A stretch of 48,671 nt of DNA. Origin: Fidelibacterota bacterium. Lineage in GTDB: Bacteria; Fidelibacterota; Marinisomatia; Marinisomatales; JABMOV01. The DNA lies in contig JABMOV010000021.1 in the NCBI GenBank assembly GCA_013203145.1, positions 74,059 to 122,729 on the forward strand, given 5' to 3'. The notes under the pieces were generated by a model. That model was not told the DNA's origin. It searched no databases and was given only the letters and a program-made list of their open reading frames with translations. The translations under genes were made by a program, and so were the position numbers. Shown piece by piece: positions 10,921 through 20,607 of this stretch. Within the stretch, counting starts at the first letter, position 1. Every line of letters starts with the position of its first letter.

Positions 10921-10943
10921 GGGAGAAGTTTCATGGAAGAGGA

Positions 10944-11010
10944 TTTAAGTTTCAAGGTTTAAGTTTCAAAGAATAAGATAATAATTGGAAAGTATTCATA
11001 CTTAAACCTT
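10944..11010. repeat. Intergenic repeat: tandem 14-mer with inverted arm
   Basis: In the 102-base gap between the lipoprotein gene and the ZIP gene, TTTAAGTTTCAA occurs twice, 14 bases apart (10944-10955, 10958-10969). Its AAGGTTTAAGT (10954-10964) has an exact inverted copy ACTTAAACCTT (11000-11010), with a 35-base loop. The core AAGTTTCAAGGTTTAAG (10947-10963) recurs with one mismatch at 20564-20580. This looks like a small dispersed repeat. A hairpin role at the end of the ZIP upstream region is possible but the stem is AT-rich. Confidence 0.6.
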
Positions 11011-11022
11011 AAAACCTGTTTT

Positions 11023-11829
11023 TTATTGGATTTCAAAAAATCCCCAATCAGATTCACCACTGGCTTCATCCAGATTAGTAGCATTATCCACTTCGCTAAT
11101 GGCCTTTATTTTCCATCTATAACTTCCGTTCTGGGGATATTCTTCACTTCCCACTACTTCCAGAACATTGAGCGGTAAACTCCCACTATTTCGAGGAAAG
11201 TAATCAAAAGGTATTGGATCAGTATTTTCATAACCATACCATTGATTTAAGAATCTGCAAATCCAGTATGGAATATATTTACTATTCTCAAAATATTCCA
11301 TCCGAATAACATATTCTGAAGTATAGGTAAAGTTGGATGCTAAATCCATCCATTGGAATGTAAAATTACTGAAAATATTCTCATTAACGGGAGATTCAAG
11401 TCTCGGTGAATTCAATAACATATAAGTTAATGTATCGGATTCGTCACTTTCATTGCCCGCATTATCAAACGCTGTGATGAAATAATAGTAATCAACATAA
11501 TTTGAAACACTATCATCATAAAATGCGGTATCAGCACCAATATTTTGTATCAGATCAATTTTAAATCGTTTCACAAAATCATTATCTAGAGTTGTATCCG
11601 CCCGATATATCGTATACCCTGCTAAATCAATTTCTTCATTAGGATGCCACATTAGAATAATTCGATTTCTGCTCTCCGCATCAATTCCTTTTTCCGAAAA
11701 TGATTCCGGTTGGGATTTTTCAACCCAAATTGGAGTTGTCGGAGGATCAGGATCTTCAACCGGATCGGGACAACCCAGAAACAAAATAATACCTGTAATC
11801 AGAGCTAATATCTTTTTGTTAGATGCCAA
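11023..11829 (-). CDS. Lipoprotein with fibronectin type III-like domains, function unknown
   Basis: 268 residues. An N-terminal hydrophobic segment ends in the lipobox LFLGC (Cys20), followed by an acidic Pro-rich linker (PDPVEDPDPPTTP). About residues 35-135 look like a fibronectin type III fold (NRIILMWHPN…LAGYTIYRAD…YYYFITAFDNAGNES). A second beta-rich domain ends in YRWKIKAISE…SDWGFFEI. The start is TTG at 11829: an AGGAG site lies six bases upstream, inside the end of the porV-like gene, which this gene overlaps by 11 bases. The tight coupling to porU- and porV-like genes suggests a cell-surface or secretion-associated role. This is an inference and no precise function is recognised. 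Confidence 0.75.
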   Translation of the reverse strand: MASNKKILALITGIILFLGCPDPVEDPDPPTTPIWVEKSQPESFSEKGIDAESRNRIILMWHPNEEIDLAGYTIYRADTTLDNDFVKRFKIDLIQNIGADTAFYDDSVSNYVDYYYFITAFDNAGNESDESDTLTYMLLNSPRLESPVNENIFSNFTFQWMDLASNFTYTSEYVIRMEYFENSKYIPYWICRFLNQWYGYENTDPIPFDYFPRNSGSLPLNVLEVVGSEEYPQNGSYRWKIKAISEVDNATNLDEASGESDWGFFEIQ

Positions 11830-12820
11830 ATTCGACTCCTAATCGATGAACCATTCCAAGTTCATGATCTGAAAATCCATATCCAATTTTACCCGGGAAT
11901 AGTAATCCTGCCAGATTAATCTCAATATTCCCTTGAAATGATTCCGCCCTATATCCCGCTTGTAGAATAACTCTGGATTTAATTATAGCTTCAAACCCAA
12001 TATTGACTTCGCCGGAATAAAGTGTATTTCTTTGACGGAACACTCGTAATTCTGTCCCAGCCCACGGCATAGGTTGTCGATAACTCCAACCCCAAATTAC
12101 ATGCATTGGAATTAAGTCCTGCCGTTCGGTATTCCAGAATATTCGTGATCCAAATAGATGCTTACCAGTTAATCCAAACGCAAAATCACCCATCCAATCA
12201 AAAAAGAATACTTTCTTTAAATTTGTGATCACCATGGTTCCCATGTCAATACCAATTCCAGATCCCTGGATGTTATGGAGGTTTTTATGCATCAAATGAA
12301 TATTCATTCCAACAGGAATACGAAGGGGAATAATTTCCATTTGCCAGCCCAAATCAAGGTCATAATTGAATTCTTTGGCAAGGTTAAACGTAAGTGATGA
12401 TTCCAAATCAGAGAAGGATGTAAATCCTTGCGCGACCAAGGTTCTAATGGAATCCCTGCGGATTTCCAGATCCGTAATAGTGCGAAGATCGGGTCGCTCT
12501 AAAATATTATCGATAAATACACCAATCCCATGTAATCCCCAACGCCACGAGTTTGGGGTCGTTTTGGAGAAACCAAGTGCACCATACTCAGCCATTCCGA
12601 ATTGATTGATATATAATGCATATCCGTTTGTACCGGAAAGGGAACTTGACGCAGATGGATTTATAATATAGGAGGCATCATGCCCAAAATCTGCAACAAC
12701 AGCTTGACCGAGCCCGGCCATTCTTGCGGATGTGCCAAAAGATTGAAAAGCATCGGCAAATCCTTGTTGTCCAAAAGAAATGGAATATAAAAATACTGCT
12801 ATTAATAGTATTCGAATCAT
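11819..12820 (-). CDS. PorV/PorQ-like outer-membrane beta-barrel of type IX secretion
   Basis: 333 residues. A signal peptide (MIRILLIAVFLYSISFGQ) is followed by GTSARMAGLGQAVVADFG and SYIINPSA, the N-terminal hallmark of the PorV/PorQ branch of FadL-like barrels. Alternating beta strands continue to the C terminus, ending in an aromatic strand (GMVHRLGVEFGI). PorV shuttles T9SS cargo from the translocon to the PorU sortase at the outer membrane. The ATG overlaps the porU-like stop as ATGA; porU-porV adjacency is also known in Bacteroidota. At this length it could equally be PorQ-like, so no symbol is given. Confidence 0.8.
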   Translation of the reverse strand: MIRILLIAVFLYSISFGQQGFADAFQSFGTSARMAGLGQAVVADFGHDASYIINPSASSSLSGTNGYALYINQFGMAEYGALGFSKTTPNSWRWGLHGIGVFIDNILERPDLRTITDLEIRRDSIRTLVAQGFTSFSDLESSLTFNLAKEFNYDLDLGWQMEIIPLRIPVGMNIHLMHKNLHNIQGSGIGIDMGTMVITNLKKVFFFDWMGDFAFGLTGKHLFGSRIFWNTERQDLIPMHVIWGWSYRQPMPWAGTELRVFRQRNTLYSGEVNIGFEAIIKSRVILQAGYRAESFQGNIEINLAGLLFPGKIGYGFSDHELGMVHRLGVEFGI

Positions 12821-15800
12821 CGTGCTTTTACAATTTTCCCTTTACGTTCGATAATGGTTTTACCCTTTTTCGCCTTCATGCGATAGAAATAAACTCCATT
12901 TGCAACAAAATCGCCTTTATCCGTTTTCCCATCCCAAATGATTTCATGGAAAGCGCCCACCCGTGGATCCAAATCCGTAAGCGTGGATGATTCATCAAAA
13001 CGCCGAATCCGACGTCCATCAATTGTGTATATGTCCAATTGAAATTCATCCACAGATTCCGTCAATTCGTAGGATAATCGGGTTTGATCAATAAATGGAT
13101 TTGGGTAATTCCCATAATCAATCAAATCCAGTTTTTCACGAACGATAAATTCCAAATTCAATGTATCTGAAGCGTTTCCTGCAACATCAAAAACCAATAT
13201 GCTTATTTTTTCATCCTGTGATGTCAGGGATGGCTGAATATTCAAAAGCAATATTCCGTCCTTAATAATCTTTTGAGTTATGATGTCATTATTTTGTAAT
13301 TGGTCGCCAATGAAAATTTGTATGGCTTCATCCAGAGGATTTAGTCCATTCTCATCCGTGGCATTTACAGATATAATCGGAGATGAACTTAAATAGCTAT
13401 TTCGCAGGAATCGTTGTCCGTTAATCGCAGCTTCTAATATAGGTTTTTTTGAATCATTTACATGGAAAAACGTGTATTTAGCAGACTGATCATTTTGTAT
13501 AAATACATTTAAATCTATAAATGTGTATTCCCGGGGATGCCAAATTCCCACATCCGAATTCCATGTAAACAAGCGACTATTTTCGGGGATGGAGTCCACA
13601 TTCCAGTACAAATCGTATTGCACATTTTTATAACTATTAATAGTAATATTTTGTTCAAGTGCAGGAGTTAAGCCCGGTTGATTTACTACATCAGTTGCAG
13701 GTTCATAATCAATAGTTAATATATATTGAGCGCCAGCTGAACCATTTGCGATATCTACTGAAACATCTTCATAGTGAATACTAGCGTGGGTACTCAAATC
13801 TTCCGTGGTTCCTAGTTGGGGAGTTACCCAAAAGTGCTGTGGAGTTATTATGGTTTCAAGTGTATCATTTTGAGTATTTGATAATGAATCATCGGCGGTA
13901 GTTATTGCTCGAATAAGATGATCTCCGGATGAAAGGAGAACGGGAAATTTCCGTTCAAATGTTTCTACACCATTAAAATTGACGGTTTTCCGTCCGATTG
14001 TGATCCAGTTTTGATCAATTTGCTCTTGAATACTGAGAGTTGCTTCGCCATAATCAGATACAGAATTTTTAAAAGTAACCTTAATAAATAGACTGTCTTC
14101 GGCAATATGAGAAATACTTAATGGTTGTACATCAATAATATTTCTCACACGAATTTCTCTGGTTGAGCTCCATGTTTCATTTTGTTGAGTGTCACCGTCA
14201 ACAGCTTTCACCTGTAAGGTGTATGTATAGCCGGGATTAGGGAGCTGTAAAGGTTCACTTAAACTGTAATAATTCTCTGATTGGTGTATGAATTCTCCAA
14301 CTATATTCCCATTAACAATCAGTGATAGTGAATCAATTCCGTGGCGATCAACTGCTTCAATTTGAATAGCAATTGGCTCATTTCTAGTAGGGTTCAGTGG
14401 ATTTATTGAAATCCATCGAATCGTTGTTCCAGAAACTTGTACTGGCACAGATTGGGTTTTCCACTCATCCTGATCTTTACCTTTTATGAGTAATGTATAT
14501 CTCCCCGGAGAAACCGTATCTGATAATTGAATGGTGCTGCCTATGATTGATTCCGGGTATTTTTGATGGGGAAAATTCTTGTCATTATATAATACATAAG
14601 AAATGGAATCGCTTTCAGTATTCAGACTTAATACTTCACCAGGTTCAGGGTCATTCGGATCAATACTCACATCAAGATTACCTAGTCTGGGCGGCTTAAG
14701 GGCGGGATCACCAGATAAATTGAATTGGAATATTTGTGTCAACGGCAATTCATCATAAATAGTATTGGGATTATTAGTTGTATTCATAGCATAATATTCA
14801 ATTTTCCCTGTATTGACAATATTCCCAATACTTAATTCTGAATTGGAAAATAAATTTTCATGAATGGGTTTAAGCAATAAATAATCATTAATAATCCACG
14901 CCACTCCCGCACTCCCAAACCAACCGGTAACACCTCCATTTTCTTTGCTCAATAACTTTCGGCCTAATGCATTTGGATTTGTCACATCGCCAGAAAAACA
15001 TGTCATACTTGTGACGAATGGATATCTTCCAGGATTCTCAATTAATTCAATATCACCTAAAGTCAACAATGATCGATCTGCCCAAACGGCACCTCCTCCA
15101 TGCCCAAGAAAATTTATATATGATACACCTTTATTAATGTAATGGACTAAGGAATCTGTAGTACCATAAAATGAACCTCCTTCTGAAAACTTGTCTATAT
15201 ACAACCGTACAGGAATAAATCCCATTTCGATTTCCTTCGGAATAAGTGTTTCAGACTGGTTTTTGAAAGTTATTTCATATCCACCAATATTTACGATATC
15301 GGATTTCCATTTTTGTCCGGTCTGCTGAAAGTTTTCAAGTGTCTTATTTACACTAATACCCAATTCTTCTATACTAGACACAGAAAATCGCCCGATAGCA
15401 AATTCAGGGATAAAATCATTTCCCTCGACCAGAGTATACCAAAAATCAGATGATACAGCCCCCCATCCAATCGTTTGAATCCGCATAGCAGGAATAAATT
15501 TCCGAGTATAGTTGGTTGTCCCATGCCAACCCATCCATTTTCCCCACATACCAATCAATACATATTTTTGAGGTGAAGACCAATTATTGTACGTCCATGT
15601 CAGAAAATCTTTTATAGCATATGGACTTACAATTCCATCAGAAAACATACGGTAAATCTGATCCACATCCACGATTGTAGCATTATGATACTCTGCCAGT
15701 GGCTCTAGTGCGGTTTTAAATGAATCCGGAGCAATTATTATATATTCAGATTCAGGTATTTGATTAATTGGAATTAATGGATTAGTCTCCCGCAAATATT

Positions 15801-17457
15801 TTACCGGACGTAGAGATTCATCCGTAAATCCATGGTATGTAGGTGATTCTCCAGCTATGAAATCCTGAAGAATAGCTGTATATCCACCTGCTTGAGAATT
15901 CCATGTAACAATAAAATCGGTGAGTTTTGAAACACCTTCCTTGAAAATCTGGATATTTGATGATGAAAATCCATCAATTTCAAATTGAGTTGTCAGGGAT
16001 AAATTTCCATCACGAGCAAATTCGATTTCATCATTATAGGCCTTAAAGAATTTCTGATACTCAATTTTAATCCAATTCAAATAAACTTGATCATAGTGAT
16101 TATCGTCATTAGGATTTTCTTCATTCAATATATCTATTACATTATTTCCATGGGTCAGGAATTCCTGAGAAGCCAAACCTTGAATCGTATATGATGCCTG
16201 ATTTTCCCAAGTTCCACTACCAACTATATGATCATTGATTAAAAATTGAATGATGTGATCACCGGTTGTAATACCTTGAAAATTCAAAGCAAGATTAGCG
16301 CTACTTAAATCTGAATTTTGCGGATGCGGTAGAGTAAATTCAAATGCTTTTATTGTTCCTGCATCAATGGCAGGATTCATAAATAAATGATCAAACGTAT
16401 CCCATTGCTCATGGAGATGCATATTTCCTAATCTAGTAAAATATTCATCTTTTTCAATATGAATATTAGCTGTATACGTTTCAGGTCGATGGGTATCGTC
16501 CGGTGGTAAATCCGGGTAGACACTTTCCTGAGCATATCGTAATCCATTGGATTCTCCCCAGGTTAACCAGTACACATTTTCATTAGTGTAAAAATTATTT
16601 TGATAAGGAGCACCATCAGGTGGTGGGGCAGGAAATCCCTGGAATATAATTTTGTCATTTTCGTCAAATGATCCGTCAAATTCGCCTTCCACAAAAATCA
16701 TTTGTTGTTCATTTCCGTGCCAGAGTTGGAACGAACTTGGATCCATATTTGTGGCAAAATTACTATCGGCAAAATCATCGTATGTAATCTGATGCCATGC
16801 AATTGTATCCACAACAATTTGTATTAAGTTTTCGGAAAATTGGTATGCGGGAATTTCAGGAGCTGCCATGGTACGGTTAGAAGATCGTTTAATTGGTAAT
16901 TCTGTGATACCCGTTTGTGATAAAAATGATGGACTAGTTAATGATGCATTACCATCCCATGTTAGTTGAATAGTGAATCGGCGATGGAATTGCAATCCAT
17001 TATTGCCTGTTACTATGGGGTGAATTTTCAATACCGCGGATCCATGTCCGCGGATGGTTGGTCCAGAGGATATGGACGCTGGTTGAGATGGGATGGGCTC
17101 CGATTCTATGGAAAATGTGATTTCTTCTTCCAATCCCTTGGAGCGCTCGATAATGGGTTCTTGATTTACTATGATATTGATTGATTCGGATTGATTTTCA
17201 AACCAATTCAATTGCACGTTTTCCGGAAGACCTACAATGATTTCACTCAAAACTGGTAAACCTTGTTGATTTTTATCCAGGATTGGGATCGATTGAAAAT
17301 CACCGTTTGCGCTAATCCATGACGAATCCACAACAAATTCAAGAACCATACTTGATGAATTGTTTGATATTATCTTTAATGGCTTTTGCCCTGCTATACA
17401 GATTTGCACAACCATTATGGATAATATGAATGAAGTGATTATTTTTTGATTATTCAA
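12817..17457 (-). CDS. porU: PorU-like C25 (gingipain-family) peptidase/sortase of type IX secretion
   Basis: 1546 residues. A signal peptide (1-23) precedes a long beta-rich N-terminal region (about 30-560) typical of PorU. The C25 peptidase domain (about 570-920) has the catalytic His in NFLGHGGG (His786) and Cys in SMTCFSGD (Cys820). Beta-sandwich domains follow, and a C-terminal type A T9SS sorting/FlgD-like domain (about 1450-1546: GNYPNPF…WDGKTDKGDFVANGVYFYRM). PorU removes the sorting domain from secreted cargo and anchors it at the cell surface. The only in-frame start giving the full signal peptide is TTG at 17457, without a clear ribosome binding site; an internal ATG would start at residue 15. 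The PorV-like neighbour supports the call. Confidence 0.85.
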   Translation of the reverse strand: MNNQKIITSFILSIMVVQICIAGQKPLKIISNNSSSMVLEFVVDSSWISANGDFQSIPILDKNQQGLPVLSEIIVGLPENVQLNWFENQSESINIIVNQEPIIERSKGLEEEITFSIESEPIPSQPASISSGPTIRGHGSAVLKIHPIVTGNNGLQFHRRFTIQLTWDGNASLTSPSFLSQTGITELPIKRSSNRTMAAPEIPAYQFSENLIQIVVDTIAWHQITYDDFADSNFATNMDPSSFQLWHGNEQQMIFVEGEFDGSFDENDKIIFQGFPAPPPDGAPYQNNFYTNENVYWLTWGESNGLRYAQESVYPDLPPDDTHRPETYTANIHIEKDEYFTRLGNMHLHEQWDTFDHLFMNPAIDAGTIKAFEFTLPHPQNSDLSSANLALNFQGITTGDHIIQFLINDHIVGSGTWENQASYTIQGLASQEFLTHGNNVIDILNEENPNDDNHYDQVYLNWIKIEYQKFFKAYNDEIEFARDGNLSLTTQFEIDGFSSSNIQIFKEGVSKLTDFIVTWNSQAGGYTAILQDFIAGESPTYHGFTDESLRPVKYLRETNPLIPINQIPESEYIIIAPDSFKTALEPLAEYHNATIVDVDQIYRMFSDGIVSPYAIKDFLTWTYNNWSSPQKYVLIGMWGKWMGWHGTTNYTRKFIPAMRIQTIGWGAVSSDFWYTLVEGNDFIPEFAIGRFSVSSIEELGISVNKTLENFQQTGQKWKSDIVNIGGYEITFKNQSETLIPKEIEMGFIPVRLYIDKFSEGGSFYGTTDSLVHYINKGVSYINFLGHGGGAVWADRSLLTLGDIELIENPGRYPFVTSMTCFSGDVTNPNALGRKLLSKENGGVTGWFGSAGVAWIINDYLLLKPIHENLFSNSELSIGNIVNTGKIEYYAMNTTNNPNTIYDELPLTQIFQFNLSGDPALKPPRLGNLDVSIDPNDPEPGEVLSLNTESDSISYVLYNDKNFPHQKYPESIIGSTIQLSDTVSPGRYTLLIKGKDQDEWKTQSVPVQVSGTTIRWISINPLNPTRNEPIAIQIEAVDRHGIDSLSLIVNGNIVGEFIHQSENYYSLSEPLQLPNPGYTYTLQVKAVDGDTQQNETWSSTREIRVRNIIDVQPLSISHIAEDSLFIKVTFKNSVSDYGEATLSIQEQIDQNWITIGRKTVNFNGVETFERKFPVLLSSGDHLIRAITTADDSLSNTQNDTLETIITPQHFWVTPQLGTTEDLSTHASIHYEDVSVDIANGSAGAQYILTIDYEPATDVVNQPGLTPALEQNITINSYKNVQYDLYWNVDSIPENSRLFTWNSDVGIWHPREYTFIDLNVFIQNDQSAKYTFFHVNDSKKPILEAAINGQRFLRNSYLSSSPIISVNATDENGLNPLDEAIQIFIGDQLQNNDIITQKIIKDGILLLNIQPSLTSQDEKISILVFDVAGNASDTLNLEFIVREKLDLIDYGNYPNPFIDQTRLSYELTESVDEFQLDIYTIDGRRIRRFDESSTLTDLDPRVGAFHEIIWDGKTDKGDFVANGVYFYRMKAKKGKTIIERKGKIVKAR

Positions 17458-17547
17458 AGCGTTATGAATTTCAAATAATTGATCAAGAATTTATTCTTAT
17501 TGACGATGTAATCCGTATCTGTATTTTTTAGACTCCACAAAATATAT

Positions 17548-18618
17548 CTATTGATTCGCCCTTATAGTTAACGATTTTTTCCTATTTATTTTCCCGGATG
17601 ATGTTCTGAAAAACTTTTCAATTATAACAATTTCTTTAGGCTGTTCAATTTTCTCCAAAACACTTATAACTTCTTCCTTATACCTTAAACCTTCATCTCC
17701 CTTGCCTTCAATAAACAATACAACTTTCTGTCCGAAATTTTTATCTGGCAAACTTCCGACAAAGAATGGACTGTCACCTAAAATTGAAACCAATTTTTGC
17801 TCAACCTGTTCAGGATATATTTTTACTCCTCCAGTATTAATTACATTGTCATAACGCCCTAACCACTGAAATCTATCGGGAGCTTTGAACTCAACAACAT
17901 CATTCGTTCGAACCAAAAACTTTGGAAACCAATCAGCACTAGCAATGAGGCAATTTCGTTGATCCACCCCCAGTGACACTTCAGGTAGAGATTGAAACCA
18001 GTCAGAGCGAAATGGGCTATTTACGGCACGCACTGCAAAATGCGTAAGCGTTTCAGTCATACCAAATGTTTCGTAGATCCGGCAGGATGTCGCTTGCAGC
18101 TTTTCCGCGAGTTGATTTGAAACCGGCGCTCCACCAACCAACAACGTATTAATTTGGTTAAGCTTTTCTGGAGATGATTCTAGTATGGTTTGAACTTGAT
18201 AAGGAACCATGGCAGTAAAATCAATAGTATCCCGAATATCCGACAACGGATTTGATGATGGTTGTGCCAATATGAGATTCCAGTGATTTTCAAGTGCCCG
18301 AATTACCATCATTTTTCCAGCAATATAATCCACCGATAGGCATAATAAACATGACATCCCTGGACGCAATCCAAAGCGGTTTGCTGTTATTTCAGCCGAA
18401 CGAATACATTTTTCTTTTTCAACTTCTAGAACTTTTCGTTTTCCAGTTGTCCCTGATGTGTTCAATGAAATTGTTTCATCCTCTGAAATCCAATCAAGAA
18501 TAAAGCGGAATACGTGTTTTTCCCAAGCTGGTGATTCAGATGCAATTATATTTTTAGAATGAAATACGAGGTCATCCTTGCTATAAACAATATCATTGAT
18601 TGTATAGCGTTTTTTCAA
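17548..18618 (-). CDS. menE: o-Succinylbenzoate-CoA ligase
   Basis: Adenylates o-succinylbenzoate and joins it to CoA in menaquinone synthesis. 356 residues, short as MenE is among acyl-CoA synthetases. ATP-binding P-loop NTSGTTGKRK (53-62), YETFGMTET motif, GRYDNVINTGG hinge region and the C-terminal lysine loop TSSGKINRK are all present. The start is TTG at 18618, which overlaps the menC stop as TTGA; no ATG gives an intact N terminus. Last gene of the men run; a 90-base gap separates it from the porU-like gene. Confidence 0.93.
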   Translation of the reverse strand: MKKRYTINDIVYSKDDLVFHSKNIIASESPAWEKHVFRFILDWISEDETISLNTSGTTGKRKVLEVEKEKCIRSAEITANRFGLRPGMSCLLCLSVDYIAGKMMVIRALENHWNLILAQPSSNPLSDIRDTIDFTAMVPYQVQTILESSPEKLNQINTLLVGGAPVSNQLAEKLQATSCRIYETFGMTETLTHFAVRAVNSPFRSDWFQSLPEVSLGVDQRNCLIASADWFPKFLVRTNDVVEFKAPDRFQWLGRYDNVINTGGVKIYPEQVEQKLVSILGDSPFFVGSLPDKNFGQKVVLFIEGKGDEGLRYKEEVISVLEKIEQPKEIVIIEKFFRTSSGKINRKKSLTIRANQ

Positions 18619-19646
18619 CTCAGGTTACCCCAAGCTTTCTGAGAGTTATGCCACAAAGCACCATTTTGTATTTCCAATGGAGATTCGATATTGTTGGTAA
18701 ATAACATCCCAGTTCCCAATCCAAGAGGAATGTTGGTGTTTAATGTAGCTGTCCACTGTGCAATGGCATTTAAACCAATATTCGATTCCAATGCTGAAGT
18801 AACCCACCAACCTATTCCTAGATTATTTGCATATTCAATCCAATCAAGAGACCCACTAAAACCACCAATTAGTGTAGGTTTAATTATTATGTATTGAGGT
18901 TTGATTTCTTCCAGAAGTTTTATTCTTTCATTTGCGGTTTGATGTGGAATTAACTCTTCATCGAAAGCAATGGGAATTGGTGACCATTGGCATAGACTTG
19001 CCATTTCTTTATTCTGTCCTGCGCTTATTGGTTGTTCGATTGAATGAATGTCAAACTTACTTAACACCCTAAGTTTTTGTTGAGCTTCTTTATATGAAAA
19101 GGAACCGTTGGCATCTAATCTAATTTCAATATCTTTACCATATTTTGATCTAATATACTTCAGCAATTCACATTCTTCGTTAAATGAAATCGCGCCAACC
19201 TTGATCTTGATAATATTAAAACCTGCCATAATCTTATCGTCAACTTGGTTTTTCATATTACTTAATGATCCCATCCAAACTAGACCATTTATTGGTAATC
19301 CAGTTTTCCCTTTACTAAATGGAGACTCAAAAAGAAGGTGTTCTCCTCCTTTTCTAAGATCAGTACTTGCCATTGCAATTCCAAACCGGATTGAAGGAAA
19401 ACTGAATAATAATTCATCGGTAATTGGTTCTCCCTTTTCAGTTTTATAGCAAACTTTTGATAAAACATCTTCAAATCCAGATAGACTATCTAAACTCAGT
19501 CCTGGCAATGGAGCACATTCACCAATTCCTGTAATACCGTCCTGTGACAATAAAATATACCAAACATCACGGGTTTTCATTACACCACGTGATGTTCCAG
19601 CAGGATTAATAAAGTTTAGAGTATATTTTTTCCATTTAGCCTTCAT
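18615..19646 (-). CDS. menC: o-Succinylbenzoate synthase
   Basis: Enolase-superfamily dehydratase that turns SHCHC into o-succinylbenzoate. 343 residues. The KxK motif (Lys147, Lys149 in KIKVG), metal ligands Asp178 (RLDANG), Glu204 (IEQP) and Asp229 (FDEE), and the second catalytic Lys256 (IIKPT) are all where the MenC/OSBS family has them. Some family members also racemise N-acyl amino acids, but the men neighbours settle the role. The ATG at 19646 lies three bases after the menA stop. Confidence 0.94.
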   Translation of the reverse strand: MKAKWKKYTLNFINPAGTSRGVMKTRDVWYILLSQDGITGIGECAPLPGLSLDSLSGFEDVLSKVCYKTEKGEPITDELLFSFPSIRFGIAMASTDLRKGGEHLLFESPFSKGKTGLPINGLVWMGSLSNMKNQVDDKIMAGFNIIKIKVGAISFNEECELLKYIRSKYGKDIEIRLDANGSFSYKEAQQKLRVLSKFDIHSIEQPISAGQNKEMASLCQWSPIPIAFDEELIPHQTANERIKLLEEIKPQYIIIKPTLIGGFSGSLDWIEYANNLGIGWWVTSALESNIGLNAIAQWTATLNTNIPLGLGTGMLFTNNIESPLEIQNGALWHNSQKAWGNLS

Positions 19647-19649
19647 GGA

Positions 19650-20546
19650 TCACAAAACAAGGCTAATCCAATAAAGAACGGACAGAAGAAATGTGGACAA
19701 TGCCAGCACCTTTAAATGAGGATCAAGAGCTGCATCATTTTTTGTCTTTGCTATGCGAATACTCTGGAATAGAATAATCGGGTATATTACGAAAAAGAAA
19801 AATCTATACCCTGCAATGATAAATTCCCACGTAAACCACGTTAATATAATGGCAGATAAAACAATAATAATGATGTGATAAATCCGAGCATTTTTCGATC
19901 CGATTTTCACGACCAAAGTATACTTCCCATGGATTTTATCCTGCTCTCTGTCCCGCATATTATTAATATTTAATACGCCGACACTTAATAATCCAATTGT
20001 AGTGGCAGGCAACAAAATTTGTCCAGGAAGAAACAATCCATGTAAATAAAATGTCCCGCTCACCCCAATTAAGCCAAAAAACAGAAACACAAAAACATCG
20101 CCCAAGCCAGCATATCCATAGGGATTTTTCCCCATGGTATATTTTACAGCAGCTGCTATAGCTCCTAAGCCAAGAAATGCCATAATTAAACCTGACGAAT
20201 AGAGTTTTTCCCCGACGCCTACAATAATTAAAGAAACTCCACATATTGAGGAAAATCCTACAAAAATCCACATGGCAGTCTGCATTTGTTTCGTAGATAA
20301 CAACCCTTGTTGCATCACACGATCGGGACCAATTCGCGCATCGTCATCGACACCATGTTGTGTATCGCCATAATCATTCGCAAGGTTTGCAAGGATTTGT
20401 AACGATAATGTTGTCAATAGAGCTAAAATGAATATAGTAAACCGAAACACACCATAATAGTTCGCTAATGCGCTTCCCATAATAATGCACGAAAATGCCA
20501 GAGGCAGAGTTCGTAGTCTAAAGGCGGTAATCCAGTGTTTTATCAT
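19650..20546 (-). CDS. menA: 1,4-Dihydroxy-2-naphthoate polyprenyltransferase
   Basis: UbiA-family inner-membrane enzyme that attaches the polyprenyl tail to DHNA. 298 residues from the ATG at 20546 (MIKHWITAFRLRTLPLAFS), which matches the family start. A start 16 codons further upstream (20594) would read through an intergenic repeat and is rejected. The Asp motifs for prenyl diphosphate are NDYGD (57-61) and NNMRDREQD (195-203), and about eight to nine membrane helices are visible. It follows a 173-base gap after menB that holds several repeats, so it may be less tightly coupled than the other men genes. Confidence 0.93.
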   Translation of the reverse strand: MIKHWITAFRLRTLPLAFSCIIMGSALANYYGVFRFTIFILALLTTLSLQILANLANDYGDTQHGVDDDARIGPDRVMQQGLLSTKQMQTAMWIFVGFSSICGVSLIIVGVGEKLYSSGLIMAFLGLGAIAAAVKYTMGKNPYGYAGLGDVFVFLFFGLIGVSGTFYLHGLFLPGQILLPATTIGLLSVGVLNINNMRDREQDKIHGKYTLVVKIGSKNARIYHIIIIVLSAIILTWFTWEFIIAGYRFFFFVIYPIILFQSIRIAKTKNDAALDPHLKVLALSTFLLSVLYWISLVL

Positions 20547-20563
20547 TTTATGTTTTAAGAATG

Positions 20564-20580
20564 AAGTTTCAAGTTTTAAG
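20564..20580. repeat. Second copy of the AAGTTTCAAG intergenic repeat
   Basis: AAGTTTCAAGTTTTAAG (20564-20580), followed by GTTTTTATT, differs at one base from 10947-10963 in the other repeat-bearing gap. It sits just upstream of the menA start on the transcribed strand. The two copies are about 9.6 kb apart in unrelated contexts, both between genes. Confidence 0.55.
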
Positions 20581-20607
20581 GTTTTTATTAACATCTTTAG
20601 ATAGGAG

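Noticed and set aside
20547..20594. Longer menA start at 20594
   Set aside because: It would put 16 extra residues encoded by an intergenic repeat in front of the conserved N terminus; the ATG at 20546 fits the family.
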